Assembly (NCBI RefSeq): GCF_030386795.1
Contig: NZ_JANUQM010000011.1
Location: 186,001-250,000 of the forward strand
Length of the DNA stretch: 64,000 bases
Direction of reading: 5' to 3'
Source: Streptomyces sp. S.PNR 29
Lineage (GTDB): Bacteria > Actinomycetota > Actinomycetes > Streptomycetales > Streptomycetaceae
The position numbers and the translations under genes were made by a program. Shown here one piece after another: positions 17,702 to 25,952 of the stretch (its first letter is position 1; the number at the start of each line of letters is the position of its first letter). The notes beneath the pieces are model-generated. The model saw only the letters and a list, made by a program, of their open reading frames with translations, was not told the origin of the DNA and did no database searches.

Positions 17702-17865
17702 TCCGGCCTGATCCCCGGCGGCGCACCGCACGTAACCGGTCCCGGAGACGGGCCGCACACCCTCTAGGTGCCGGCCGACTGTTCGTCGGCGAGTGCCAGG
17801 CAGCGCTCTCCGCTACGGCGACCGCCTTTCACCGACCGCCCCGACAAGAAGGACGAGGACACCTC

Positions 17866-18303
17866 GTGCTCCTGACCGAACTTCTGCACCCTGGCATCCT
17901 CGAATCCCTGGCCGGAGCCGGCCACGGCGCCCGCGTGCTGCTCGCCGACGGCCACTACCCGGCGAGCACCGCCACCGGCGAGCGTGCCAGAACCGTCCAC
18001 CTCAACCTGGCCCCCGGCCTGCTGGACGTCACCACCGTCCTCGACGTCCTGCTGCGCGCCCTGCCCGTCGAGGCGGCGCACGTCATGGTGCCGCCCGAGG
18101 GCGAACCGGAGCCGCCCGCCATCGCCGAGTACCGCTCCATGCTTGCGCCCGTCCCGGTCGACACGCTGGGGCGCTTCGAGTTCTACGACGCCGCCCGCTC
18201 GCCCGACCTGGCACTCGCGGTCGTCACCGCCGACACCCGCACCTACGCCAACCTGCTGCTGACCATCGGCGTCCGCGCTGAAGGGACCCTGACGACACGA
18301 TGA
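17866..18303 (+). CDS. fucU: RbsD/FucU-family sugar mutarotase
   Basis: A 145-residue protein of the RbsD/FucU family, which interconverts sugar anomers (L-fucose for FucU, ribose for RbsD). I start it at GTG 17866 with GAGGA six bases upstream. The family signature is at the N-terminus: LLTELLHPGILESLAGAGHGARVLLADGHYP, where the His of GHG and the Asp/His of ADGH line the active site, and the C-terminal TADTRTYANLLLTIGV contains the conserved YANLLL stretch. It would supply the right anomer to the sugar dehydrogenase at 21804. Its stop overlaps the next ATG (ATGA), so it is translationally coupled to the MDR gene. Confidence 0.88.
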   Translation: MLLTELLHPGILESLAGAGHGARVLLADGHYPASTATGERARTVHLNLAPGLLDVTTVLDVLLRALPVEAAHVMVPPEGEPEPPAIAEYRSMLAPVPVDTLGRFEFYDAARSPDLALAVVTADTRTYANLLLTIGVRAEGTLTTR

Positions 18304-19343
18304 CACTCGCCGTCCGTTACATCTCCGCCCGCACCCTCGACACGGCTGCCGCGGAGCCTTCCTCTCCCGGACCCGGTGAGGTGGAGCTGGCTCCCGCGTA
18401 CGTCGGCATCTGCGGCACCGACCTGCACATCTTCCACGGCGACATGGACGCCCGGGTCGCCGCGCCCGCCGTCCTGGGACACGAGATGGCCGGCCGCGTC
18501 CTACGCGTCGGCCCGGGCGTCGAGGGCTGGCAGCCGGGCGACGCGGTCACCGTGATGCCGCTGCGCTGGGACGACACCTGCCTGGCCTGCCGCAACGGCC
18601 ACCAGCACATCTGCCAGCACCTGGACTTCATCGGCATCGACTCCCCGGGCGCGATGCAGCAGCGCTGGAAGGTGCCCGCCTCGACGCTCATCCGGTTGCC
18701 CGGCTCCCTTCCCCTGGACCGCGCCGCGCTCGTCGAGCCGACGGCGGTCGCCGTGCACGACGTGGGCCGGGCCCGGGTCGCCGAGGGCGAGAAGGTGGTC
18801 GTGGTCGGTGGCGGCCCCGTGGGCGTCCTCATCGCGCTGGTCGCGCGAGCCGCGGGCGCCGAGGTCCGGGTGGTGGAGTTGAGCGCCCACCGTCGGCTGC
18901 TCGCCGAGGAGTTGGGACTCACGGCGTGGAACCCGGCCGACGTCGACGTGCCGCGGCTCGTGGAGCAGTGGACCGGGGACGCGGGGGCGGACGTCGCCTT
19001 CGAGGTGTCCGGTGCGGCGGCCGGCGTGGACACGGCGGTCGACGTGCTGGGCGTGCGGGGCCGCCTGTGTCTTGTGGCCATCCACTCCCGGCCCCGCGAG
19101 GTGAACCTGCATCGCTTCTTCTGGCGCGAACTCACGCTCGTGGGCGCCCGGTTGTACGACCGCTCCGACTTCGAGAAGGCGGTGACCCTGGTCGCCGACG
19201 GCACCATCCCGGCCGAGCGGCTGATCAGCAAGGTCGTGCCGCTCACGCAGGCACCCGCCGCGTTCGAGGCGCTGGAGGGCGGCGGCGACGTGATGAAGAT
19301 CCTCGTGGACTGCACCGACGACGTTCAGGGAGCCGCCGTATGA
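18300..19343 (+). CDS. Zinc-dependent MDR dehydrogenase, candidate 2-keto-3-deoxy-L-galactonate 5-dehydrogenase
   Basis: A 347-residue medium-chain zinc dehydrogenase. Catalytic ligands are Cys38 (GICGTD) and His61-Glu62 (GHEM); the structural lobe has Cys94, Cys97 and Cys105, with His replacing one of the usual four cysteines. The cofactor loop is VVGGGPVG, and Glu following the next strand (VVELS) points to NAD rather than NADP. It overlaps fucU and the following SDR by four bases each. Its place between a dehydratase and a KduD-like SDR fits the known two-step route in which C5 of a 2-keto-3-deoxy-L-galactonate is oxidised and then reduced with opposite stereochemistry to give D-KDG. That role is an inference; sorbitol or threonine-type activity cannot be excluded. 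Confidence 0.85.
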   Translation: MTLAVRYISARTLDTAAAEPSSPGPGEVELAPAYVGICGTDLHIFHGDMDARVAAPAVLGHEMAGRVLRVGPGVEGWQPGDAVTVMPLRWDDTCLACRNGHQHICQHLDFIGIDSPGAMQQRWKVPASTLIRLPGSLPLDRAALVEPTAVAVHDVGRARVAEGEKVVVVGGGPVGVLIALVARAAGAEVRVVELSAHRRLLAEELGLTAWNPADVDVPRLVEQWTGDAGADVAFEVSGAAAGVDTAVDVLGVRGRLCLVAIHSRPREVNLHRFFWRELTLVGARLYDRSDFEKAVTLVADGTIPAERLISKVVPLTQAPAAFEALEGGGDVMKILVDCTDDVQGAAV

Positions 19344-20101
19344 CCGCCTTCGACCTCACCGGAAGGCTCGCCGTCGTCACCGGCGCCCGGCGCGGGATCG
19401 GCCGGGCCATGGCCCGCGCGCTCGCCGAGGCCGGGGCCGACGTCATCGGCGTGAGCGCCTCGCTGGAGGAGTCCGGCAGTGCGGTGGAGAAGGACGTCCT
19501 CGCCGCCGGCCGCACCTTCGAGGCGATCCGCACCGACTTCGCCGACCCGGAGGCTGTCCGGGCACTGGGCGCGGACCTCGCCGGGCGGGAGCGTCCGGTG
19601 GACATCCTGGTCAACAACGCGGGCACCATCCGCCGCGCGCCGGCGGCCGAACATGCCGACGCGGACTGGGAGATGGTCCTCCAGGTCAACCTCAACGCTC
19701 AGTTCGCGCTGACCCGGGCCGTCGGCGCGTCGATGGTGGCCCGCGGCCGGGGGAAGGTCATCTTCACGGCCTCCCTCCTCAGCTTCCAGGGCGGTATCAC
19801 CGTCCCCGGCTACACCGCCGCCAAGCACGGCATCGCCGGTCTCACCAAGGCGCTGGCCAACGAGTGGGCGCCGCACGGCGTCAACGTCAACGCCATCGCC
19901 CCGGGGTACATCGCCACCGACAACACCCAGGCCCTCCAGGACGACCCGGTGCGCAGCAAGGCGATCCTGGACCGCATCCCGGCCGCGCGGTGGGGCAGCG
20001 CCGACGACCTCGCGGGCGCCACCGTGTTCCTGGCCTCGGACGCGGCAGCGTACGTCCACGGCACGATCCTTCCGGTCGACGGTGGGTGGCTGGGCCGATG
20101 A
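19340..20101 (+). CDS. KduD-like SDR (2-keto-3-deoxy acid 5-dehydrogenase/reductase)
   Basis: A 253-residue classical SDR. The cofactor loop is TGARRGIG (14-21), NNAG is at 92-95, and the catalytic residues are Ser145, Tyr158 and Lys162. The stretch SLLSFQGGITVPGYTAAKHGI and the later NVNAIAPGYIATDNTQALxxDPVRSKAILDRIPAxRWG are typical of 2-dehydro-3-deoxy-D-gluconate 5-dehydrogenase (KduD). ATG 19340 overlaps the upstream stop. In pectin pathways KduD works on diketo acids made by KduI; no KduI is present here, so the adjacent MDR is the more likely source of a 2,5-diketo-3-deoxy substrate, with this enzyme acting as the reductase giving D-KDG. Confidence 0.88.
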   Translation: MTAFDLTGRLAVVTGARRGIGRAMARALAEAGADVIGVSASLEESGSAVEKDVLAAGRTFEAIRTDFADPEAVRALGADLAGRERPVDILVNNAGTIRRAPAAEHADADWEMVLQVNLNAQFALTRAVGASMVARGRGKVIFTASLLSFQGGITVPGYTAAKHGIAGLTKALANEWAPHGVNVNAIAPGYIATDNTQALQDDPVRSKAILDRIPAARWGSADDLAGATVFLASDAAAYVHGTILPVDGGWLGR

Positions 20102-20730
20102 GCGGCGCCGACCTGGCCTCCGTGCTGGCCGGCGCCCGGATCATGCCGGTGCTGACCGTGGCCCACCCGGCCGCCGCCGGCCCGCTGGCCGACGCGCTCA
20201 CCGCGGGCGGCGCCCGGTGCGCGGAGGTCACCTTCCGCACAGCGGACGCCGAGCTGGTGCTCAAGGAGATGGCAGCCCACGGCGGCCTGGCCGTCGGCGC
20301 CGGTACCGTCCTCACCCCGCAGCAGGCGGAGCGCGCGGTGCGGGCCGGGGCCCGGTTCGTCGTGTCACCCGGCTTCGACGCGGAAGTCGTCCGCAGATGC
20401 CGTGAGTTGAACGTCGCCGTCGTACCGGGCGTCGCGACCGCCACCGAGCTGATGCGCGCCCTGAAGGCGGGCCTCGACACGGTCAAACTGTTCCCCGCCG
20501 AACCGCTCGGCGGAACCAGCACGCTCAAGGCCCTGGCGGCTCCATTCCCTCAAGTGCGCTTCGTCCCGACCGGCGGCATCGGGCCTGCCCAGCTGCCCGG
20601 TTACCTCACCCACCCGGCGGTGCTCGCCGTCGGCGGCAGCTGGATGGCCACCACCGACCACCTGGAACGCGGGAGGTACGACGAGGTCCGACGACTGACC
20701 GCCGAGGCCGTCGAAAGGAGTACGACATGA
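20098..20730 (+). CDS. KDPG/KDG aldolase (Eda family)
   Basis: A 210-residue class I aldolase of the Eda type that splits 2-keto-3-deoxy-6-phosphogluconate into pyruvate and glyceraldehyde 3-phosphate. Marks are IMPVLTV at the first strand, Glu43 (CAEVTFRT), the GAGTVLT loop (68-74), the Schiff-base Lys130 in TVKLFPAE, and the phosphate-binding PTGGI loop. Length and order match the family. ATG 20098 overlaps the SDR stop, and its own stop overlaps the kinase start. With the KDG kinase next door it forms the lower Entner-Doudoroff half of cluster I, which could not act on a 6-deoxy sugar acid. Confidence 0.92.
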   Translation: MSGADLASVLAGARIMPVLTVAHPAAAGPLADALTAGGARCAEVTFRTADAELVLKEMAAHGGLAVGAGTVLTPQQAERAVRAGARFVVSPGFDAEVVRRCRELNVAVVPGVATATELMRALKAGLDTVKLFPAEPLGGTSTLKALAAPFPQVRFVPTGGIGPAQLPGYLTHPAVLAVGGSWMATTDHLERGRYDEVRRLTAEAVERSTT

Positions 20731-21770
20731 CGGGCCCAGAGGTGATCGCCCTCGGCGAGGTGATGCTGCGCTTCGACCCGGGCGAGGGGCGCATCCGCAC
20801 CGCCCGTACCTTCCAGGTGTGGGAGGGCGGCGGCGAGTACAACGTCGTCCGCGGACTGCGGCGCTGCTTCGGCCGACGCACGGCGGTCGTGACCGCGCTC
20901 GCCGACAACGCGGTGGGCCGGCTGGTGGAGGACCTGATCCTCCAGGGCGGCGTCGACACCTCGCTGATCCGCTGGGTACCCGACGACGGCATCGGCCGCA
21001 TCGCCCGCAACGGCCTCAACTTCGTCGAACGCGGTTACGGCATCCGCGGCGCGCTGGGAGTCAGCGACCGCGCGCACACCGCCGTGTCCCAGCTGCGCAA
21101 GGGGGATGTCGACTGGGACGCGGTGTTCTCGGCCGGGGTGCGCTGGTTCCACACCGGCGGCATCTTCGCCGGCCTGTCCGACACCACGGTGGACGTCGCG
21201 GACGAGGCCATGGCCGCGGCCCGCCGCCACGGCATCACCGTCTCCTACGACCCCAACCACCGACCCAGCCTGTGGGCCGGCCGGGGCGGCGCCGAGGCCG
21301 CCCGCGAGGTCGACCTGAGGCTCGCCCGGCACGCCGACGTCGTGGTGGGCGCCCTCGGCCTGGCCGGGACGTACCCGGGACAGACCCGCATCGGGGACGA
21401 CGAGGTGGCGGACGCGCTCGCCGAGGTGGCCGGCCTGCTGCCCGAGGCGAAAGTACTGGCGACGACCCTGCGCGACGTACCGTCGGCCGGCGTCAACGAC
21501 TGGTCCTCGGCCGCCTGGTCCACCGACACCGGCTTCGTCGCCGGCCCGCGGATGCCCGGCCTTCAGGTGCTGGACCGCATCGGCTCCGGCGACGGATTCG
21601 CCGCCGGCCTGATCCACGGACTGCTGGCCGGGGCCGGCCTGGAGCGGGCCCTCGCCTACGGCACCGCCCACGGCGCGCTCACCATGACCACGCCCGGAGA
21701 CGTCTCCATGGCCTCGCTCGCCGAGGTCGAGGCGCTCATCGCGGGCGGAACGGCCCACGTCAGACGCTGA
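20727..21770 (+). CDS. kdgK: 2-keto-3-deoxygluconate kinase (PfkB family)
   Basis: A 347-residue ribokinase-fold sugar kinase that phosphorylates the C6 hydroxyl of 2-keto-3-deoxygluconate. The N-terminus (VIALGEVMLRFDPGEGRIRTARTF) and WEGGGEYNVVRGLRRCFG are typical of KdgK, and the PfkB signature with the catalytic Asp is LDRIGSGDGFAAGL near residues 280-293. GGGEYN corresponds to the substrate-binding GGxxxN motif. It overlaps the aldolase gene by four bases. Because its reaction needs a 6-OH, its presence shows that cluster I handles a hexonate and not only 6-deoxy L-fuconate. Confidence 0.9.
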   Translation: MTGPEVIALGEVMLRFDPGEGRIRTARTFQVWEGGGEYNVVRGLRRCFGRRTAVVTALADNAVGRLVEDLILQGGVDTSLIRWVPDDGIGRIARNGLNFVERGYGIRGALGVSDRAHTAVSQLRKGDVDWDAVFSAGVRWFHTGGIFAGLSDTTVDVADEAMAAARRHGITVSYDPNHRPSLWAGRGGAEAAREVDLRLARHADVVVGALGLAGTYPGQTRIGDDEVADALAEVAGLLPEAKVLATTLRDVPSAGVNDWSSAAWSTDTGFVAGPRMPGLQVLDRIGSGDGFAAGLIHGLLAGAGLERALAYGTAHGALTMTTPGDVSMASLAEVEALIAGGTAHVRR

Positions 21771-21803
21771 CCGGCGCGCCACCCCCGTATCCAGGAGCAC
21801 GTC

Positions 21804-22844
21804 TTGCACCAGCGGAAGATCCAGAACACGTCCGTCTCCCTCACCGAGCTGGGCTTCGGGGCATCCGTGATCGGCAACCTCTACCGCGTCACCCCGGCCG
21901 ACGACGCGGCAGCCGCCGTGGACGCGGCCTGGGAAGCCGGCCTGCGGTACTTCGACACCGCACCGCACTACGGCCTCGGCCTCTCCGAACGCCGCCTGGG
22001 TGCCGCCCTGCGAGGCCGCCCGCGCGACGAGTACGTCATCTCCTCCAAGGTGGGCAGGCTGCTGGTGCCCAACGAGGAGCCGCGCGGCGTCGACACCGAG
22101 GGCTTCGTCGTACGGGACGACCTGCGCCGGCAGTGGGACTTCAGCCGGGACGGCGTGCTCCGCTCCATCGAGGACACGCTGGCGCGCACTGGCCTGGACC
22201 GCCTCGACATCGTCTACCTGCACGATCCGGACGACCACTGGCGGCAGGCCGCCGAGGAGGCCATGCCCACCCTCGCCGAGCTGCGCGACCAGGGCGTGAT
22301 CGGCGCGATCGGTGCCGGCATGAACCAGTCGGCGATGCTCGCCCGCTTTCTGCGCGAGACGGCCGCCGACGTGGTGATGCTGGCCGGGCGCTACACCCTC
22401 CTGGACCAGTCGGCGCTGGACGACGTCCTGCCCGCCGCTCGGGAACTGGACAAGAGCGTGGTGGCGGTGGGCGTGTTCAACTCGGGCCTGCTCTCCCTCG
22501 ACCGGCCCGCCGAGGGCATGAAGTACGACTACCGGGACGCCCCGCCGGAGCTCGTCGCGCGGGCGCTGGCGATCGCCGAGGTGTGCGCGGCGCACGGGAC
22601 CACCCTGCCCGCCGCCGCGATCGCCTTCCCGTACACGCATCCCAGTATCCTCAACGTCACCCTCGGCATGCGGACTGCGGAACAGGTCGTACGGAACGTG
22701 GAACTCCATGATCAGCGCGTCCCGGACGGCCTCTGGGACGATCTGAGCGCGCAGGGGCTGATCAGGTCGGACGTGCTCGTCGGGCGCGGTGAGGGAGGGG
22801 TGCGCGGTGTCTTTGACGGACAAGGCCATCGAACAGATCCGTGA
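21804..22844 (+). CDS. Aldo-keto reductase, L-fucose/L-galactose 1-dehydrogenase type, copy 1
   Basis: A 346-residue NAD(P)-dependent aldo-keto reductase that should oxidise the sugar at C1 to the lactone. The start is TTG 21804, with CAGGAG seven bases upstream. The catalytic tetrad is Asp51, Tyr56, Lys82 and the His of VYLHDPDD, all present. The stretch FDTAPHYGLGLSERRLG and the HDPDDH loop are typical of the D-threo-aldose / L-fucose / L-galactose dehydrogenase group. The copy at 45938 shares all of these blocks. It lies 33 bp after the kinase, and the GntR regulator begins inside its 3' end, so cluster I appears to be regulated by its own last gene. Confidence 0.88.
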   Translation: MHQRKIQNTSVSLTELGFGASVIGNLYRVTPADDAAAAVDAAWEAGLRYFDTAPHYGLGLSERRLGAALRGRPRDEYVISSKVGRLLVPNEEPRGVDTEGFVVRDDLRRQWDFSRDGVLRSIEDTLARTGLDRLDIVYLHDPDDHWRQAAEEAMPTLAELRDQGVIGAIGAGMNQSAMLARFLRETAADVVMLAGRYTLLDQSALDDVLPAARELDKSVVAVGVFNSGLLSLDRPAEGMKYDYRDAPPELVARALAIAEVCAAHGTTLPAAAIAFPYTHPSILNVTLGMRTAEQVVRNVELHDQRVPDGLWDDLSAQGLIRSDVLVGRGEGGVRGVFDGQGHRTDP

Positions 22845-23529
22845 GCTGATCCGGACCGGCGCGCTGCCGCCGGGCTCCAAGCTCCCGCCGGAGCCGGACC
22901 TGGCCGCCCAACTGGGCCTGTCCCGCAACCTCGCCCGCGAAGCGGTCAAGGCGCTGGCCGTCGCCCGCGTCCTGGAGGTCCGGCGGGGCGACGGCACGTA
23001 TGTGACCAGCCTCCAGCCGAGCCTGCTGTTGGAGGGGCTCGGCGGTGCGGTGGAGCTGCTCCAGGGTGACTCGGTCGCCTTGCAGGACCTCATGGAGGTA
23101 CGCCGACTCCTCGAACCGATGGCCACGGCCCTTGCCGCCACCCGGATCTCCGACGAGCAACTGGCCGAGGTGAAGCGGCACTTGGACGCCATGCGCGAGG
23201 CCCGCGACGACGTGGAACAGCTCAACGCCCATGACGCCGCGTTCCACCGCGCCGTCGTCTCGGCCACGGGCAACGAGACCCTCCTCACCCTCCTGGAAGG
23301 GATCTCCGGCCGCACCCTGCGCGCCCGCATCTGGCGCGGTCTGATCGACGACAAGGCCGCGGGCCGCACCCTCGCCGAACACGAGGCGATCTTCAACGCG
23401 CTGTCCGCCCGTGACGCCGCCCTCGGTCAGGCCGCCGCGCTGCTGCATGTGAGCAACACCGAGCAGTGGCTGAGGGAACACCTGCGCTCCGGCGAACCCT
23501 TGCCCTCCGGGGCGACCGCGCGGACGTGA
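22807..23529 (+). CDS. GntR-family regulator (FadR/FCD subfamily) of cluster I
   Basis: A 240-residue regulator. The GTG at 22807 is chosen for the GGGAGGGG six bases upstream; GTG 22789 is the alternative. The winged helix spans about 5-70 (KAIEQIRELIRTGALPPGSKLPPEPDLAAQLGLSRNLAREAVKAL, then VRRGDGTYVTSL), and the C-terminal half is the all-helical FCD ligand domain with metal-binding Asp/His residues (NAHDAAFHRAVV, EHEAIF). Its recognition region is nearly the same as in the GntR at 37491, so the two may bind the same DNA motif. It overlaps the aldo-keto reductase gene by 38 bp. The effector is probably a sugar acid of the pathway. Confidence 0.9.
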   Translation: MSLTDKAIEQIRELIRTGALPPGSKLPPEPDLAAQLGLSRNLAREAVKALAVARVLEVRRGDGTYVTSLQPSLLLEGLGGAVELLQGDSVALQDLMEVRRLLEPMATALAATRISDEQLAEVKRHLDAMREARDDVEQLNAHDAAFHRAVVSATGNETLLTLLEGISGRTLRARIWRGLIDDKAAGRTLAEHEAIFNALSARDAALGQAAALLHVSNTEQWLREHLRSGEPLPSGATART

Positions 23530-23566
23530 CGGACGGGCGTCGCCCGGCACCAACCACCCAGCACAC

Positions 23567-23581
23567 AGACCTGGGATGTAT
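23567..23581 (-). promoter_or_regulatory. Candidate GntR operator upstream of the lactonase-lar operon, distal
   Basis: Read on the minus strand this is ATACATCCCAGGTCT, with the full ATACATCC half. It is 200 bp ahead of the lactonase start and 37 bp after the GntR gene. The 252-bp gap 23530-23781 contains no gene. Confidence 0.55.
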
Positions 23582-23641
23582 TCACAGATTTCGCAGGGTC
23601 GACTTGCGTGTGCTCTCAAGAAACCGCTCTACTTCTTCCCC

Positions 23642-23656
23642 AGTCATGGGATGTAT
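23642..23656 (-). promoter_or_regulatory. Candidate GntR operator upstream of the lactonase-lar operon, proximal
   Basis: Read on the minus strand this is ATACATCCCATGACT. It lies 125 bp ahead of the lactonase ATG, a spacing very like those at 16066 and 42838, and 75 bp from the distal copy. Confidence 0.58.
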
Positions 23657-23781
23657 TGCTACTCTGCCACCGCCTGGGCGATGAGCAGCGAGCAGCGACG
23701 CACAGTCAGCCGAGCCTCTGAAGATCCGGTGGTGCCGGTCACTGTCCGCATCGGATCGCACGACCACCAACCGGAAAGACC

Positions 23782-24675
23782 ATGACCAGGATCGACGCAC
23801 ATCACCACACCTGGCGGCCGATGTCCGCCTCCCGCGCGGTGGCGGACATCGGCCCACGCCGCCGCGCGCACCCCTGGCTCGACAAGCCGGACATGGCCCC
23901 GCTACGGCGGGACTTCACCCTGGTGGACCTGGCACAGGAGGCCGCGGCGGTGGGGATCGACCGCACGATCCTGGTCCAGGTTCTGCCGGAGACCGACGAG
24001 ACCGCGGAGTTCCTGACCCTGGCCGAGAGGACCGATCTGGTGGCAGGTGTCGTCGGCTGGGCCGACCTGACCTCCAACCGCCTCTCCGACACGCTGTCCG
24101 CGCTTCGGGCAGCGCCCGGCGGCGAACTCCTGGTGGGACTGCGCCACCTGGTCCAGAGCGAACCTGATCCCGACTGGCTGACCCGGCCCGACGTACACCG
24201 GGGCCTGCGCGCCGTCGCGACCGCGGGCCTCACCTACGACCTGCTCACCCTTCCGCACCAACTGCCCGCCGCCATCGCCACCGCACGAGCGCTGCCGGAA
24301 CTGACGTTCGTCCTCGATCACCTGTCCAAACCCCCCATCGCCCGGGGAGAACTCCAGCCGTGGGCGTCGCTGATCCGTCAACTGGCGGCGCAGCCCAACG
24401 TGTTCTGCAAGCTGTCCGGCATGGTCACCGAGGCACAGTGGGACCACTGGAGCGCCGCCACGCTGCGGCCCTACGCCGACGTGGTGCTGGACGCCTTCGG
24501 CCCGGAGCGGGTGATGTTCGGCTCGGACTGGCCGGTGTGCCTGCTGGCCGCCTCGTACGAGGAGGTCGTTGCCGCCGCCGAGGAGCTGACCGGTGGCCTC
24601 ACCGAAGCCGAGCGCTGCGAAATCTTCGGCGGTACGGCGACCCGCGCCTACCGACTGAGGAGGGAAGACCTGTGA
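23782..24675 (+). CDS. Amidohydrolase-2 family lactonase, probable L-fuconolactonase
   Basis: A 297-residue TIM-barrel metal hydrolase. The metal motif is at the extreme N-terminus (RIDAHHHTW), followed by LVGLRHLVQSEPDPDW, TFVLDHLSKPPIA, and the late metal/active-site Asp in MFGSDWPVCLL. This set is typical of the COG3618-type lactonases that open L-fucono-1,4/1,5-lactone, L-rhamnonolactone and similar sugar lactones. It supplies the step between the aldo-keto reductases and the dehydratases, and no other lactonase is visible in the window, so it probably serves both clusters. Its stop overlaps the GTG of larA, linking lactone hydrolysis and lactate racemisation on one transcript. Confidence 0.87.
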   Translation: MTRIDAHHHTWRPMSASRAVADIGPRRRAHPWLDKPDMAPLRRDFTLVDLAQEAAAVGIDRTILVQVLPETDETAEFLTLAERTDLVAGVVGWADLTSNRLSDTLSALRAAPGGELLVGLRHLVQSEPDPDWLTRPDVHRGLRAVATAGLTYDLLTLPHQLPAAIATARALPELTFVLDHLSKPPIARGELQPWASLIRQLAAQPNVFCKLSGMVTEAQWDHWSAATLRPYADVVLDAFGPERVMFGSDWPVCLLAASYEEVVAAAEELTGGLTEAERCEIFGGTATRAYRLRREDL

Positions 24676-25952
24676 AAGTGCGTCTTGCCTACGGGCGTTC
24701 GGGGCTCGATATCGACGTGGACCCGGGCGCGGCGACCGTTCTCCTGCCGGTCCACCATGAGGCAGCCGCGGACCAGACGGCCGTACTGCGCTCGGCGCTG
24801 CACAACCCCGTCGCCGGGCCACCCTTGCGTGAACGCGTACGCCCGGGCCAGACGGTGGCCATCTTGGCCTGCGACGGCACCCGCCCGCAGCCGCGCCATC
24901 TGATGATTCCGGCCGTCCTCGACGAGCTCGACGGGATCGTACGGTGGGAGGACGTGGTCATCCTGGTCGCCACCGGCACCCACCGCGGCAACAGCGAGGC
25001 CGAGCTGCGCCAGATGTTCGGCGACGAGATCGTGGACCGCGTGCGGATCGTCAACCATGACGCCCGCGACCCGGGACAGCTGACCTGGATGGGCAGGTAC
25101 GGCGACGACGTGCCGGTGTGGCTCAACCGTGCGTGGGCCGAGGCGGACGTCCGGATCACCACCGGCTTCGTCGAGCCGCACTTCTTCGCCGGCTTCTCCG
25201 GCGGCCCCAAACTCGTCGCCCCCGGCCTCGCCGCGCTGGAGACCGTCCTCGTGCTGCACGACGCGGCACGCATCGGCGACCCGCGCGCCACCTGGGGCAT
25301 CACCTACGGCAACCCGGTCCACGACGACGTACGCGCGATCGCCGAGGCCACCGGAGTCACCTTCGCACTGGACGTGGTCCTCAACCGGGACAAGGACATC
25401 GTGGCCGCGTTCGGCGGGGACCTGCTGCCCATGCACGCCGCCGCCACCGCCGCGGCCAAGCGGATGGCCATGCGCCCGGTCGAGGCGCCCTTCGACGTGG
25501 TCGTCACCACCAACTCGGGCTTCCCGCTGGACCAGAACCTCTACCAGGCCGTCAAGGGAATGTCCGCCGCCCACCAGGTGGTCCGCCCGGGCGGCACCAT
25601 CGTCTGCGCCGCCGAGTGCCGCGACGGCTTCCCGGACCACGGTTCCTACCGGGAGGTGCTGGCCTCCGCGCCCTCCCCGCAAGCGCTGTTCGACGACATC
25701 AGCGCCCGCGGCGAGACCGTCCCCGACCAGTGGCAGGTGCAGATACAGGCCCGGATCCAGTCGAGCTGCCGGGTCGTGATGCACACCGGCTTCCTCAGCG
25801 ACGCCGAACTGGCCACCGCGCACCTGGAACAGACCGGCGACATCTCCGCCACCGTCGCCGAGGCACTCGCCGCCGCCGGCCCAGGAGCCCGGGTCTGCGT
25901 CCTGCCCGAAGGCCCGCAGACCATTCCCTACCTCAAGGGGGCCCGGGCATGA
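24672..25952 (+). CDS. larA: Nickel-pincer lactate racemase LarA family
   Basis: A 426-residue protein of the LarA family, which interconverts L- and D-lactate (or related 2-hydroxyacids) with a nickel-pincer nucleotide. The residues known to hold the cofactor and move hydride in the Lactobacillus enzyme (His108, His174, Lys184) appear here at a constant offset as His104 (GTHRG), His170 (VEPHFF) and Lys180 (GGPKLV). The Asp/Arg pair of CDGTRP (68-71) is also kept. It begins at GTG 24672, overlapping the lactonase stop, and ends overlapping larB. Paralogues with other 2-hydroxyacid substrates are known in this family, so malate- or fuconate-like substrates remain possible, but L-lactate is the expected product of cluster II. 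Confidence 0.9.
   Translation: MKVRLAYGRSGLDIDVDPGAATVLLPVHHEAAADQTAVLRSALHNPVAGPPLRERVRPGQTVAILACDGTRPQPRHLMIPAVLDELDGIVRWEDVVILVATGTHRGNSEAELRQMFGDEIVDRVRIVNHDARDPGQLTWMGRYGDDVPVWLNRAWAEADVRITTGFVEPHFFAGFSGGPKLVAPGLAALETVLVLHDAARIGDPRATWGITYGNPVHDDVRAIAEATGVTFALDVVLNRDKDIVAAFGGDLLPMHAAATAAAKRMAMRPVEAPFDVVVTTNSGFPLDQNLYQAVKGMSAAHQVVRPGGTIVCAAECRDGFPDHGSYREVLASAPSPQALFDDISARGETVPDQWQVQIQARIQSSCRVVMHTGFLSDAELATAHLEQTGDISATVAEALAAAGPGARVCVLPEGPQTIPYLKGARA

Noticed and set aside
20601..23396. A 931-codon leftward frame over cluster I
   Set aside because: It is antisense to four overlapping genes with complete active sites; the frame is open only because of third-position GC bias.
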